Made by a program: the position numbers and the translations under genes
Notes under the pieces: generated by a model
The model's input: only the letters and a program-made list of their open reading frames with translations
What the model was told of the DNA's origin: nothing
Database searches by the model: none
NCBI RefSeq assembly: GCF_018873765.1
Contig: NC_057924.1
Coordinates: 4,898,001 to 4,962,000 of the forward strand
Source of the DNA: Telopea speciosissima
Lineage: Eukaryota; Streptophyta; Magnoliopsida; Proteales; Proteaceae
Direction: 5' to 3'
DNA: 64,000 nt
Shown: positions 44,512 through 57,204 of the stretch, one piece after another
Position numbering within the stretch: position 1 is the stretch's first letter
How the letters are laid out: the number at the start of each line of letters is the position of its first letter

Positions 44512-47192
44512 TGTCACGCCCCCTTCCCAAGACAAGGGATATAATATAATATAAGGGGTGACTAGGACGACGCGTGTCATCCCATTAAGCTACCAGGATC
44601 ACTGACACAGTGTCCCAACGTACAGTCATAACCAATATTAAAGCCATATAATATCAGAGTGCGGAAAGGGAATATTACATTCCAGAAGATCAATAGTTTT
44701 GTGAAAGCGTATAAAATCAAATAGTTACAAGATGTTCAAAGGTACAATGATAAATATTGTACTTAATACATTTCCCAAGACCATCTAATAACTATCAACA
44801 AGGGTATAATAGTAAATGTTTATACATGGACTTTAAGCCCTAAAATAACAAAAGGGGAACAAGTCCCAAGTATTCTCATGGCCCATAGGTGCAATCGTCA
44901 CAAGGACACCCGTCGCCATGTTCCTCAAACACAGCTTTTGGCTCCTCCGTACCTGCACCATAATCTAAAAAGTGTGTACACGAGGGGGTTAGCTCCACTA
45001 AACCAGTGAGGGGATGGGGATGCACAAACACACAATTCACATAGTCCAATGATGCATGCACATGTTAATTTCATTTTTTCACCTGCCACACAACTAAGTC
45101 AGAGGAATATGCTACTGTGACAATTCGGGAAGCACTGTGGGTCACTTTCATTCATCACCACAATGAATCCTCAATTGCCACCCGGGAGCCTACGTCGAAC
45201 AATGCCACCAAAATATCTTAGTGGCAAGCCCCAATATAACCATCACCACCATGACTGGCTCTCTCTCACACCGCAGAATCCGGGCTCTGGTTATCTAACA
45301 CCTAAACCCCTGTTGGCAAGGGTCGTAGCATAAGGGTACAAAAGTCCTAGCCGTAAGTATATTACATGCAAATCCTATCGTCCTGAGAGGTAATCCGGGT
45401 GCATCAACTTTTCATCTGGTTTAGTGCCCGGTTACCAGCACGGCACGGCGCATACAGTTCAATATGGCATTCAATCAAAATATTATATATAGTTTGAGGT
45501 TTCAGCACCGGCATTCACCTACATCGTAACCCAATAAGGAAAAAGAAAGCAACCACAACATCAATATATCATCTCCATTAAAAGTATACAAAATGCACAA
45601 GCATGCCTAATAAGATATACTACTAGCATGATACATATATATTTAATGATAGCAAGCCCAAACAAACCAAACCCACTCACTCTAAGTGTTATATCCCGAA
45701 GTTATGAGATGTCGCCGCGATTAAGTAGCACATTGCAAAAAGAGAGATTAAACCTAGTGAAAGAGTGAGAATAGAGTTAATTATATCAAAGGGGAGGGTT
45801 CCCAAAAGGTTCCCCCACAAATTACCTAAGTTGTAGATTTTAAAGGTAGGGTGGTTTTATGGGTGGTTTCATACCCAAACCTAAAACCACATATAAAACC
45901 AACCTTAACAGGGGCTTAGGAAGGGTTCTGCTAGGTGCGGTTTTACGTGTGATTTTACCTCAGATATGAAACCGGAGCTAAAATTGACTTTAACAGAGAG
46001 CTTCTTAAGAGGATGGTCCCAGGGTGGTTGTAGGGGCGGTTTCTCATAGGTTTTGAAATCGCAGGTAAAACCGTAGGTCTCCAAATCTCTAAATTAAAGG
46101 ATTATTCACCAAGGCTTCCATTTCCAAGTAGATTGGAGGAAAGGAAACACCAAGAGAACTTCCTCTTTGGCACATTAGGGTCCTAAGACCTCATTAGGCT
46201 TATGCATCCCAATGATTCAACAAAGGAAAGCAAGGAGAACTTCATTTAGAGCATAATAGGATAGAAACCCTAGGTCTTTCCATTGGAATGGGATTGGGAG
46301 CTTTGAGATTAGCCAATGGAGTCAAATAGCTCCACAAAATCAAGGCCATGAGTTCCCATCGATTTTTGGGTTCCAAAGTAAACCCTAGATCGATTCTCTC
46401 CCATCTCCCAACCCCAAAACCCAAAATAAAAGAAGGGAGAGGGCCATAATGGCTTACCTACCTCAAGGAAGTGATACTCCACGTTGAGATTCCAAGAAGC
46501 AAGATCCTCAAGCCCCCTTTCAAGCTCCTCCACACCTCTTCTCCTTTCTCTCCTTCCTCTTTCTCTCCTCCACGTTTTAGGTTAGGTGAGAATAGTAATG
46601 AGAAGTAAAAGCCCTTTAGTCTATTTAAGGTAAGTGATGCTTTAGGGTCCATTTGGTTGGGTACTAATAGAATAAAAACCCATTTTTAGGTTCAACTAGT
46701 CAAATGGGTCAAGTAGGTTAAATGGGTCGGTCCAAGTTAAATGGGTCATTAAACCATATGGGTTATGAGAGCTAAATGGGTCGACCCACTAGTTCTAAAT
46801 AGGAAAGAAGTTTACTAAAGGGATGGGGTCCACATAATATGGGATCATAAATCCTTCACATGCTTCCCAAGGCAAGTGGGACCCACAAACAAAATATTTC
46901 CTATACAATTAAAATAGCCCAGGCGGTCCAAACCTTGACCCATACTTCAAGGACATCGAAGGGAAGGGTAAATAAATACAGTAAGGGCTAGAACTTACTT
47001 TTCCATTGCCATGGTGCGTCACCCATGACCCCGAATAGTTTCCTCCACAGGCAAACCCGTATCATGGTCAATAATTTTGTAGCTGGGTTTGACCATCATC
47101 AAGAACAGGTCACCAGCATACAAGGCAGCGGTATCTACACGTCATGAGGGAGAAATAATAATTAATTATACTCCCGGGGTGTAGGTATAACA
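44512..47192 (-). repeat. 3' LTR of the large element
   Basis: 2,681 bp, TG..CA ends on both strands (tgtcacgccc ... tataaca). It contains repeated 'ccgcaggtaaaacc' and 'gcggttttac' motifs around 45.93-46.08 kb. Open frames on its minus strand are short, are mirrored in the other LTR, and have no recognisable domain. Confidence 0.92.
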
Positions 47193-47203
47193 TCCTCCCC
47201 ACC
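47193..47203 (-). other. Polypurine tract
   Basis: Read on the minus strand this is GGTGGGGAGGA immediately before the 3' LTR (TGTTATACC). This is the expected place and composition for the plus-strand primer of an LTR retrotransposon. Confidence 0.75.
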
Positions 47204-50040
47204 TTACAAGAAATTTCATCCCCAAAATTTGAGGCAACTAGGGTCTCAAGTGATAAAGGTTGTTGGATAACATCCCAAGTCACCCACATCTTAAACTAAT
47301 TCAAAGGTCAGGTCAAAATGAGGCAGTGTCTACATGGCACAGCAAGTTAGGTTTCATAATTCTCTTTTTCTTACAGGGTCATATTACCACAGGGGTGTGG
47401 TTCACAATAACCCTAGGAAAACAGGGTTCCAACTACTAAGTTGAATCTCAAGGAACAAAGGTTCCCTAAATCTTCCAGATCAGGTGATACTACTCTAGCC
47501 TTCACTACTCTGGTCATTCTTGGGTTATAGAATTTTACCTATCCATTTTCAAACATAGGGTTCACATTTTGAAGGCTTTCACATCTGATTGTCTCATTAC
47601 CTTACCCAAATTTAGAATGAATTGGAATATTGATGGAATCTCCTATTGTTCACTCCCAGTACGGAGGGGACGCATTTAGTGATCCATTACCCCATTCATA
47701 TCTGTTGTTGGAGAAGGTCTTGTTACATCCTTCAGTTTCAGCTTTCACAACCTTTAAACCTACTACACAATCATTCCACAGGGGAAAGTCCAAATTAGTC
47801 CTCCTTCGAGAACCAACAATCTTTATTAGTTTTGGTCCAAGTTAACTCTTCAAGCAGGTCTCAATAATTTAACCTACCCGGTCATTGATCCGCACAGCTT
47901 TAAAAAGACAATTTTAAGTTTTGTGCGGAGCGGATTCACAAGCGGAGTCACGATAAGTGGATTCGCTCGTTCGTTCGTTTGCAAAATTTTAACAAAACAG
48001 AGCCGCGAGTTTTAAAACTCACTTTTGGCTCCAAAGAAAGGGACATAACCGCAGGGGAAAAGGCTCTATAAGGACTTCCGTTCAAGCTTCCCTTGGGTGA
48101 TTTTTCTTATAATCTCAAGCCCCAAGGTTCAACTCTCACTTGTTCAAGGTATGGCTTTTTTTTCATTTCTACTTTCTCTTTTTTTGGATTTGGGATGAAT
48201 CATTTCAAGTTGTGATCATGTCTTGACTTTGCTTATAATCCCATGGCCATGTACACCAAATCCATGCCAAACCGATTGGGACTAGGGTTTTTGGGTGTAA
48301 ATCAAGCCCTATTTGATCGATGACACTAAGTTGTTAGATCTTTGTTTGATTATTGCATCTTTTATAAACTTTCAAGTCTTTGCAAGCATTTTAGAGATTA
48401 CTGGTATGTTTGTCATGTCTAGTTGAATTTTACAGGGATTATGCCCAGATTTTGGTTGTGGTAAAATCTTTAATTCACAATATTTTGGGAAAACTCTCCA
48501 AGTTCAAATCTAATTCTTTTACATGCCATAAAATCTCATAGAAAATTATCACATTGTCTTATCTTCAAGCATATTCTTTTGTATACATGATTGTTGATAA
48601 AATCCTTTAATTTCTCCTCTTTTTCTCAAATAAATAATTCTTATCTCTTGTTGGGGTATTTTCATCCAATAACTTGCTTGTTTGATATTGATTGGGATGT
48701 AAAGTAGCCAAAAGCACATGTTCACATTGATCTCATTAGTCACATCCAACACTAGGGATCTCACATGGATTTTACATGTGCATTGACCTTACTCATTTCT
48801 CTTCACTCCAAACATCTTCATATGGTTATCATGTCTCATTTTCCCTTATAAGCTTTTGCCGCAATATAGTTCCCATATCTTGTAGGCATTTCACTTCTAT
48901 AATTTTATTTGCTAAGCATAAAGCTTAAATTATCGGGGTAAGATATGCCACAAGAGGGGTGAGGGAAACATCAAATGAAAGTAACAAATACCTAAAATAG
49001 GTTGGTTAAACCAAACAGGGCCAAAAATCCTTTCTGACTTGTGCGGTTTTATGCCTGATTTTACTCAAATATGAAACCGCAGGTAAATCCGCCTAAGACT
49101 GAAACCAGAATAAACAACCTCGGCTAAGCGCGGATTTTTAGGTGGTTTTTACCTGGGCTGAAACCGTATGTAAAATCGTTGGGCCTTTTTCTTTAAATTT
49201 AAAGTCCGCGATTTAAAGGCTCATTTCCTTCCTTTCAAAACACAACTCTAAAGCTCTGGAGAAACCCCAACTGTGACCGTACTTGCTCTCTCCTCACTCC
49301 TTGGTGGATTTTAGTGCTCCAAATTACTCCTCAACAACATCCAATCGCATTCAGGTAAGATCTCTCTCTCTCCCATCGATTTCTTTCTCTTGGAGAAACC
49401 CCAAAACACAATTCAGGTTTTGGAAACTTGAGGTTTTTGCTTCCTTTTTGCCTAATAGGCTGTTTGTAACCTAATCTTAATCATTTTCTCACCATAAGAA
49501 ATCTATACAAGGGCTTGAACACGATCTTGGCATCTAACTCAAGGATTTGGGTTGAATTTTGGAAAAACCCAAACCCTAATCAAATTTCCTCTTCCTTCTT
49601 GCCACATTTGAATCGGTTTTGCTATGTAGGCTTACTCTACACTATTTTGAGTTGTCACAAACCAACTTTACTTATTTCTCAAGATTCAAACTTCCAACCA
49701 CAAAATCTAAAAAATTTCTTTGAAGTTCAAGGCATGCTCTATGATTGAATAAACCCATTTCTTGCTTGAACCCACTGTTTTGTATGAAATATCATATCTT
49801 AAGCATAATATGACCATGAATCTTCATTATTTATCATGTCATTCACATAATGGCCATGCGTTTCTTTTTTTCCCAACTTCTTAGATCACAATTTGATAAA
49901 ATCAGAATTTTTTAGCCTAAGAATCCTGCTGTAATTTAATTGCTTTGGGAAAAGAATCAAAGGCTAGGTTTTAAACCTCATAACCTTACATTGATCATCT
50001 ACTTAGGCCTTAGCATTCAAGGTACTAACTTGTCATATAT
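47204..50040. other. Interior of the LTR element without recognisable genes
   Basis: No coding domains seen on either strand. 49.02-49.17 kb contains 'gtgcggttttatgcctgat', 'aaccgcaggtaaatccgcc' and 'gaaaccgtatgtaaaatcg', related to the LTR motif cluster at 45.93-46.08 kb. Confidence 0.6.
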
Positions 50041-50071
50041 CTTGGCTTTTGGTTTCAGGTTAACAGTATCT

Positions 50072-50675
50072 AATGGCTCCAAGAACACGACATGCACGCG
50101 TTGAACAAGTTGCACCAAAAGATAGAGGACCAAGAGCTTTACCGAGACTACTTCCGCTTCAAAAATATAGTGGAAGGGAGGGATGTAGTGTTGGATGATC
50201 TCAAAGCTTTCAAAGTGGAGTAGAGATTTGAGGCATTGGGGTGGACCAACATTCTCAACATTCCTGAACCATACTACCTAAAACTCATTCGCCATTTCTA
50301 TACAAATCTAGACACAGAGAACCCGGGCATACAGAATTATCGGGTTGTTTCATATGTCAAAGGGGTCCCTATAGCCTTCACAGTAGCACAGTTAGTTGGG
50401 ATTCTTAATGTGTCTATTGGGGAAGTGAAGACCTATTGCTCACCGGGAAAGAACTCCTATACCTTCATCAAGCGAGAGGTATTGACATTCTGACGGCCAT
50501 CAGGCGGCTGAACCTACAAGTGGTGGATGGCTTCGATGAGGTCACGAAGCAACTCTCCGATCAAACTCGGCACCTAGAGGGTATCGAGAGAGGGGTAGAT
50601 GACATCAACATCTTTTTTGGTCGCAGTGGTGGCGGTGGTACAAATGACTATCCCAACTTTCTCTCAACAAATTGA
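50072..50675 (+). pseudogene. Antisense coding relic (plant transposon-protein-like)
   Basis: On the plus strand, opposite to the LTR element, translation starting at ATG 50072 gives MAPRTRHARVEQ. After a frame change it reads ELYRDYFRFKNIVEGRDVV, a stop at 50221-50223, then RFEALGWTNILNIPEPYY and KLIRHFYTNLD..VSYVKGVPIAF. After another frame change near 50440 it reads GIDILTAIRRLNLQ to a stop at 50673. The 'Y-x-x-L-[IV]-R-x-F-Y-[AT]-N-L' pattern recalls the 'putative plant transposon protein' domain often annotated inside plant retroelements. That assignment is from memory of the family. It is broken by one stop and at least two frameshifts. Confidence 0.6.
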
Positions 50676-51433
50676 AGTTATCTCGGATCAGTTCTTCTAG
50701 TTTCTTGTCTTATGATGGATATTTGTGGAGCTCTTTTACTTTTCCTTTAGTTTTTCCTTTTTTTTTTTTTTTTTTTGATCAGTTTGTTTGGAACAACTGA
50801 AAACTTTTAGAAATGGTGGACTTGTATATATTTAATCTGAGATGAACAGAATCAAATATTTTGAGTTGGAACAAATGGGATCTTGCATTCTGAGTTGGGA
50901 AAGGCAAAGTTATGCCCAAATAGAGAATCTAGAATAATTATGGTGTTTAGATTGGTATCTTTTGATTTAGCGGGATGGAGTCATATGTTTTTGTTGGAAT
51001 GGATGAAATCATGAATGTTAAAATGAGAAGGATATGGTTGCCTTCCAGGAAGATTTGGAACAATTGGATATTTATAATAAATCTTATATGTATCTCTATG
51101 TATTTGCTTAATTCTCTCTTGTGCAAATCATTGTTGATAATTGTGCTTGATTATAATTGATTCATTATTATTTATGAATTATAACATATAATTGCCCATT
51201 TATGACCTACTTAAGACTCAACCAAACAATTACATAGTTATTGCTTAACAGCCTATGGTTCAAGTCCTAAGTTCCATGTTGTCTATTATCTTCTAAGTTC
51301 TTGTTTCACCACAATCAGTCTTTTCCTATGTCTGCACACAATCATTTATGTTCTTGAAGATTTTTAGTTTAGAACCTAATTGTGAAGAGTAAATCAAGAG
51401 TCCGCGAGACTGTGGTTGGTGCAGAGCATCATT

Positions 51434-51445
51434 GCTCTGATATCA
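51434..51445 (-). other. Primer-binding site (initiator-Met tRNA type)
   Basis: On the minus strand it reads TGATATCAGAGC, three bases after the end of the 5' LTR. It differs at one position from TGGTATCAGAGC, the usual plant site complementary to the 3' end of initiator methionine tRNA. It sets the orientation of the element. Confidence 0.88.
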
Positions 51446-51448
51446 CTC

Positions 51449-54128
51449 TGTCACGCCCCCTTCCCAAGACAAGGGATATAATATAATATAAAGGGTGACT
51501 AGGACGAAGCGTGTCATCCCATTAAGCTACCCGGATCATTGATACAGTATCCCAACGCACAGTCATAACCAATATTAAAGCCATATAATATCAGAGTGCG
51601 GAAAGAAAATATTACATTCCAAAAGATCAATAGTTTTACGAAAGCGTATAAAATCAAATAGTTACAAGATGTTCAAAGGTTAAATGATAAACATTGTACT
51701 TAATACATTTCCCAAGATCATCTAATAACTATCAATAAGGGTATAATAGTAAATATTTATACATGGGCTTTAAGCCCTAAAATAACAAAAGGGGAACAAG
51801 TCCCAAGTATTCTCATGGCCCATAGGCGCAATCGTCACAAGGACACTCGTCGCCATGTTCCTCAAACACAGCTTCTGGCTCCTCCGTACTTGCCCCATGA
51901 TCTAAAAAGTATGTACACGAGGGGGTTAGCTCCACTGAGCCAGTGAGGGGATGGGGATGCACAAACACATAATTCACATAGTCCAATGATGCATGCACAT
52001 GTTAATTCCATTTTTTCACCTATCACACAACTAAGTCAGAGGTATATGCTACTGTGACAATTCGGGAAGCACTGTGGGTCACTTCCATTCATCATCACAA
52101 TGAATCCTCAATTGTCACCCGGGAGCCTACGCCGGACAATGCCACCAAAACATCCCAGTGGCAAGCCTTAATATAACCATCACTACCATGACTGGCTCTC
52201 TCTCACACCACAGAATCCAGACTCTAGTTATCCAACACCTAAACCCCTGTTGGCAAGGGTCGTAGCATAAGGGTACAAAAGTCCTAGCCGCAAGTATACT
52301 ACATACAAATCCTATAGTCCCGAGAGGTAATCCGGGCACATCAACTTTTCATCTGGTTTAGTGTCCGATTACCAGCACGACACGGCGCATACAGTTCAAT
52401 ATGACATTCAATCAAAATATTATATATAGTCTGGGGTTTCAGCACCGGCATTCACCGACATCGTAACCTAATAAGGAAAAGAAAGCAACCACAATATCAA
52501 TATATCATCTCCATTAAAAGTATGCAAAATGCACAAGCATGCCTAATAAGATATACTACTAGCATGATACATATATATTTAATGATAGCAAGCCCAAACA
52601 AACCAAACCCACTCATTCTAGGTGTTATATCCCGAAGTTATGAGATGTCGCCGCAATTAAGTAGTACGTTGCAAAAAAAGAGATTAAACCTAGTGAAAGA
52701 GTGAGAATAGAGTTAATTATATCAAAGGGGAGGGTTCCCAAAAGGTCCCCCCACAAATTACCTAAGTTGTAGATTTTAAAGGTAGGGTGATTTTATGGGT
52801 GGTTTCATGCCCAAACCTAAAACCACATGTAAAACCAACCTTAACAGGGGCTTAGGAAGGGTTCTGCTAGGTGCGGTTTTACGTGTGATTTTACCTCAGA
52901 TATGAAACCGCAGGTAAAACCGACTTTAACAGAGAGCTTCTTAAGAGGATGGTCTCAAGATGGTTGCAGGAGCGGTTTCCCGTAGGTCTTGAAACCGCAG
53001 GTAAAACCGCAAGTCTCCAAATCTCAGAATTAAAGGATTCTTCACCAAGGCTTCCATTTCCAAGTAGATTGGAAGAAAAGAAACACCAAGAGAGCTTCCT
53101 CCTTGGCACATTAGGGTCCTAGGACCTCATTAGGCATATGCATCCCAATGATTCAACAAAGGGAAGCAAGGAGAACTTCATTTAGAGCATAATAGGATAG
53201 AAACCCTAGGTCTTTCCATTGGGATGGGATTGGGAGCTTTGAGGTTAGCCAATGGAGTCAAATAGCTCCACAAAATCAAGGCCATGAGTTTCCATCGATT
53301 TTTGGGTTCCAAAGTAAACCCTAGATCGATTCTCTCCCATCTCCCAACCCCAAAACCCAAAATAAAAGAAGGGAGAGGGCCATAATGGCTTACCTACCTC
53401 AAGGAAGTGATACTCCACGTTGAGGCTCCAAGAAGCAAGATCCTCAAGCCCCCTTTCAAGCTCCTCCACACCTCTTCTCCTTTCTCTCCTTCCTCTTTCT
53501 CTCCTCCACATTTTAGGTTAGGTGAGAATAGTAATGAGAAGTAAAAGCCCTTTAGTCTATTTAAGGTAAGTGATGCTTTAGGGTCCATTTGGTTGGGTAC
53601 CAATAAAATAAAAATCCATTTTTAGGTTCAACTAGTCAAATGGGTTAAGTAGGTTAAATTGGTCGATCCAAGTTAAATGGGTCATTAAACCATATGGGTT
53701 ATGAGAGTTAAATGGGTCGACCGACTAGTTCTAAATAGGAAAGAAGTTTACTAAAGGGGTGGGGTCCACATAATATGGGGTCATAAATCCTTCACACGCT
53801 TCCTAAGGCAAGTGGGACCCATAAACAAAATATTTCCTATACAATTAAAATAGCCCAGGCGGTCCAAACCTTGACCTGTACTTCAAGGACATCGAAGGGA
53901 AGGGTAAATTAATACATTAAGAGCTAGAACTTACTTCTCCATTGCCATGGTGTGTCACCCATGACCCCGAATAGTTTCCTCCACAGGCAAACCCGTATCA
54001 TGGTCAATAATTTTGTAGCTGTGTTTGACCATCATCAAGAACAGGTCACCAGCATACAAGGCAGCGGTATCTACACGTCATGAGGGAGAAATAATAATTA
54101 ATTATACTCCCGGGGTGCGGGTATAACA
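51449..54128 (-). repeat. 5' LTR of the large element
   Basis: 2,680 bp, direct repeat of 44512-47192 along the full length with scattered, mostly transition differences and very few indels. The minus strand should carry the element's promoter; I cannot place a TATA box with confidence. Confidence 0.92.
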
Positions 54129-55169
54129 GAGATCCAGTCTTCCACTAGAAGCAAGAGAAGAGACATAGCATAGGGTCCTAATTCTAGGCATCACTATGCC
54201 TAGTGAGGTAAAACGTTTCATTATTTTCCATTTGGAAGTACATGGGTTAGGCCATGTGATAGAGAACCCCATATACATCTTAATGGCCAAATTTTAGTCT
54301 AAAGAAAGCAAGGAAAGTTGCTCAAACTTTGATTCAAAGTTTTAGTAAAATACCGAAATGTCATCAAATGGATATGAATATAAAATATAAAATAACATCT
54401 ATTGTAATATTTTAGGTACTTCCTCTACTCATTTTATGCTGCAATTGTACCAATTATATGTTTGATTGGTCCTCGATCTACCACATGGACAAACCCATGT
54501 ACTAGTGTACTACCATGTGGCAAATAGTGAAGCATCATACTTCACTAGGCATAGTGATAAGGAAGAAAACCTATCAAATTAAATTAAATAAAAAACAATA
54601 AAATCCTATTTAACTTGTAAAAACACGATAAAAATAACATTGACAAATGTGCATAAATAAAATAAGAAAAATTACAAAAATGTCCCTATGGCTAAAAAAA
54701 GACCTAGAAAATCAAAGAAACCCTTAAATATTTTTTTTTAGAGGGGGGGGGGGGGGACACTGGAAGACGATTCCATGGGCTATTGTCCCCTATGAATGTT
54801 GTTGTTATGCCACTTATAATAGAGTCATATGATGAGGTGGCCTTGACTATTAGGTTTTTTAGGCCATGATAGTTTGGTGTTAAACATTGCTTCAAAGGAT
54901 AGAGGGGTTGGGGGTGTATTTGTTGAGAAGTTGTCTCCTTGTATTTTTCTTTTTTGTTTTTATTTTCTTTCTTTTTTATTATTCTTTTCTCTAATTTTGG
55001 GTGGTGGGAAAAGAATTCATGGGTTTCTTTGAATATATTAATTATTCGTCCCCCCAAAAAAAAAATACAATTAGTATACAAGGTGAATTAATGTACACAA
55101 CAAGATTTGTGAAATCAATGTTAAAACAATAAGATTACAATCATATTGGTTGTATGTAACCAATAACTA
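54129..55169. other. Intergenic; old repeat flank with inverted repeat
   Basis: 54129-54133 is the right target duplication. 'atcactatgcctagtgagg' near 54197 is the inverse of 'cttcactaggcatagtgat' near 54535, a 20-bp inverted pair about 340 bp apart. The rest is AT-rich with a G-run at about 54746; no gene. Confidence 0.5.
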
Positions 55170-55749
55170 GAAAGTTAGGATTGCATACACCACCTTTACA
55201 TGAAATACCAAAAGAGAGGAAGAAGAAGAAGACAATGAAAGAGAGTGAAATAAAACAACAGAGTAGGAACTCTTAACTTGTATAAAGGGCATGAAGTAGG
55301 ACAGTAGGGGAATGCCCTTGACTCAAGACAGAAAGTGAACCACATAGTCAAATTAAGTATCCAAAGTCCTCAAAGAAACTGGAGTTTTAAACTCCTTTTC
55401 AATGGCTCTCAAGTTTGCCAAATGATCCTCTAAAACATGAGAGGGTATAGTAGTGATAGATTTAAAAGGTTCCACAACTCCTTAACACATCATAGGACTG
55501 AAAATCTCCATCCTATTCATTTCTTTGGAATGGAATTTGATGGTTTATCATCAATGGCCAAAAAGGGGGCAAACCTTGACCAATCAAATTGAAGGTAAAA
55601 ATATGATTAATCATGTCAAGGGGGAGTCTTGGGGGCCAAGGAATGAACTAGGACGAGTTCCAAACCTCCAAGGATAAACCCTAACTCGTGATAACGAGAA
55701 ATCCCCAAAAAATAAAGAATTCACAATTGATGCAGGCCCATTCAGCATT

Positions 55750-56372
55750 GCCACATCAGTCACCGAAATTTGGTTTCTAAAGTGTGAACACAATCGACCA
55801 CTTTCCTATTATTTTGAGGAAGAGAATGTTTAGGATATATTGTTACTTTCCTATTCTGTAGGAAATAACTTTAAAGAGGAAATTTCCTGTTTAATAGCAA
55901 TGGAGATTGAGGAAGATCAGCCCAACCCATATTTTAAGTTCTTCCCCTATTTAATTGGCTTTAATTTTGGAATATCTTTAAAGCCAAGAAATCCACAACT
56001 ATGGGAGACGATTTTGAAGAAAGGAGAGAGTGTGTGTGTGTTTTGATGAAGAGTAATGGCCAGCCTTTCTTAATTTAGTTTTATTAATTTTAGTATTTCT
56101 TAATTATTAAGATTTCTAGTTTTAATTAGGATTTACTTTGATATTTAATTTTCTTTTGATGTAATTTGTAATTAATCTTAGCCATAGGATTTAGCAATTT
56201 TAGAGATTAGAATTAGGTTTATTTTCTCTTTAAATATGTAAGAGCTATCCTCTTCAAATTTATTTCCTACAAAATAGGAAAGTAACAATATATCCTAAAC
56301 ATTCTCTTCCTCAAAATAATAGGATAGTGGTTGATTGTGTTCACACTTTAGAAATCGAATTTCGATGACTAA
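55750..56372. mobile_element. Foldback element with inverted arms of about 125 bp
   Basis: The left arm 'ccacatcagtcaccgaaatt' through 'ggatatattgttactttcct' to about 55880 is the inverse of 56248-56372 ('aggaaagtaacaatatatcc' through 'gatgactaatgtgg'). The central 370 bp has no gene. Long inverted arms would fit a Mutator-like element, but no clean 9-bp duplication is seen; the right end runs into a 90-bp tandem repeat. Confidence 0.7.
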
Positions 56373-56549
56373 TGTGGCTATGCTATGAGGCCGCAATGCT
56401 GAGGATTTTAATCCGCCCAAGATAATGTTCACCAAACTAGAACATTCACCCCACCATCCTAATGTGGCTATGTTGTCAGGCCGCACTGCTGAGGATTTTA
56501 ATCCGCCCAAGATAATGTTCACCAGACTAGAACATTCACCCCACCATCC
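56370..56549. repeat. Tandem duplication, 90-bp unit
   Basis: Units start 'taatgtggctatg' at 56370 and 56460, and share 'gctgaggattttaatccgcc' and 'tagaacattcaccccaccat'. The PL-2 flank keeps only a single partial copy ('tagaacattcacca' near 37250). Confidence 0.85.
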
Positions 56550-57204
56550 TAGGGTTCACCCTTAATTCAATGTATTAGTAATAGAAAAATCGAATTTAAA
56601 TTTTTATATTTAATATATTAAAAAAATGCAGAGTCAGCAGCTGGGAGATTATTTTTGTTTCCCTACATTTCATTTTTATAGAACCAATAATATATATATA
56701 TATAATTGTCCTACCAAAAATATATATATATATAATTGGGGAGTAGAGATCTAATAGGGCGGTGCGAAAAGAAAGTCAATTTATAATGAAGGTACAATTA
56801 AGGGTACAAACTATCTTGTACCCTTGTAGGCTTTCATTTGATTAAAAAAAATAGCAAACGTACGTACAGCTGTGTATGTGCACGATTGATTTTAAATGCA
56901 ATCAGATTGACATAAATATCTATCTAAAATGACATAAACACCCTTTAATCCATATTTGAAGGAATTGATAAAAGAATCTTCCGTGTAGGAATACCTTCTC
57001 CCAAATGGAGACATCAATTAAATAAGATATATGAGGTCAATTCAGAACTACCTCTCGTACAAAATCTAGCTCGTGCAACCACGTTGCTTCACTCTATACT
57101 GAGGAATCTTGAAGGTCATGGGCTTCCACTTCTTCTCTGGTATTATTAAAGATCCCCAACTATATCTATCCATGCACATCTCAAGCTAATTGGCAAACCA
57201 AAAC

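Larger units (their letters stand above)
44512..54128 (-). mobile_element. Large non-autonomous LTR element (LARD-like), 9.6 kb
   Basis: Two direct LTRs of about 2.68 kb (44512-47192 and 51449-54128) begin TGTCACGCCCCC and end TATAACA on the plus strand. They flank a 4,256-bp interior, and the whole is bounded by the 5-bp duplication GAGAT. The primer-binding site and polypurine tract show that the element reads on the minus strand, so the right LTR is the 5' LTR. No gag, protease, reverse transcriptase or integrase could be recognised in the interior, so it would need another element's enzymes. By eye the LTRs differ at about 20 of the first 400 positions, mostly C/T and A/G, so the insertion is not recent. 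Confidence 0.93.
55170..57204. other. Upstream part of the PL-3 segmental duplicate
   Basis: Pairs with 35420-38394 as described there. The last 100 bp before the PL-3 start ('ttctctggtattattaaag', 'caactatatctatccatg') are nearly the same as those before PL-2 and, less so, PL-4, so the proximal promoter was copied with the genes. Confidence 0.65.

Noticed and set aside
44876-45061. Small minus-strand frame repeated at 51813-51998
   Set aside because: Both copies lie at the same place in the two LTRs, so the repetition is due to the LTR pair and not to a gene family; no domain recognised.
46242-46652. Overlapping minus-strand frames repeated at 53178-53603
   Set aside because: Mirrored in both LTRs and overlapping each other in different frames; treated as LTR sequence.
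57190-57204. Start of PL-3 at 57190
   Set aside because: That codon is TTG; the first ATG (57205) aligns with the PL-2 and PL-4 starts and gives a normal signal peptide.
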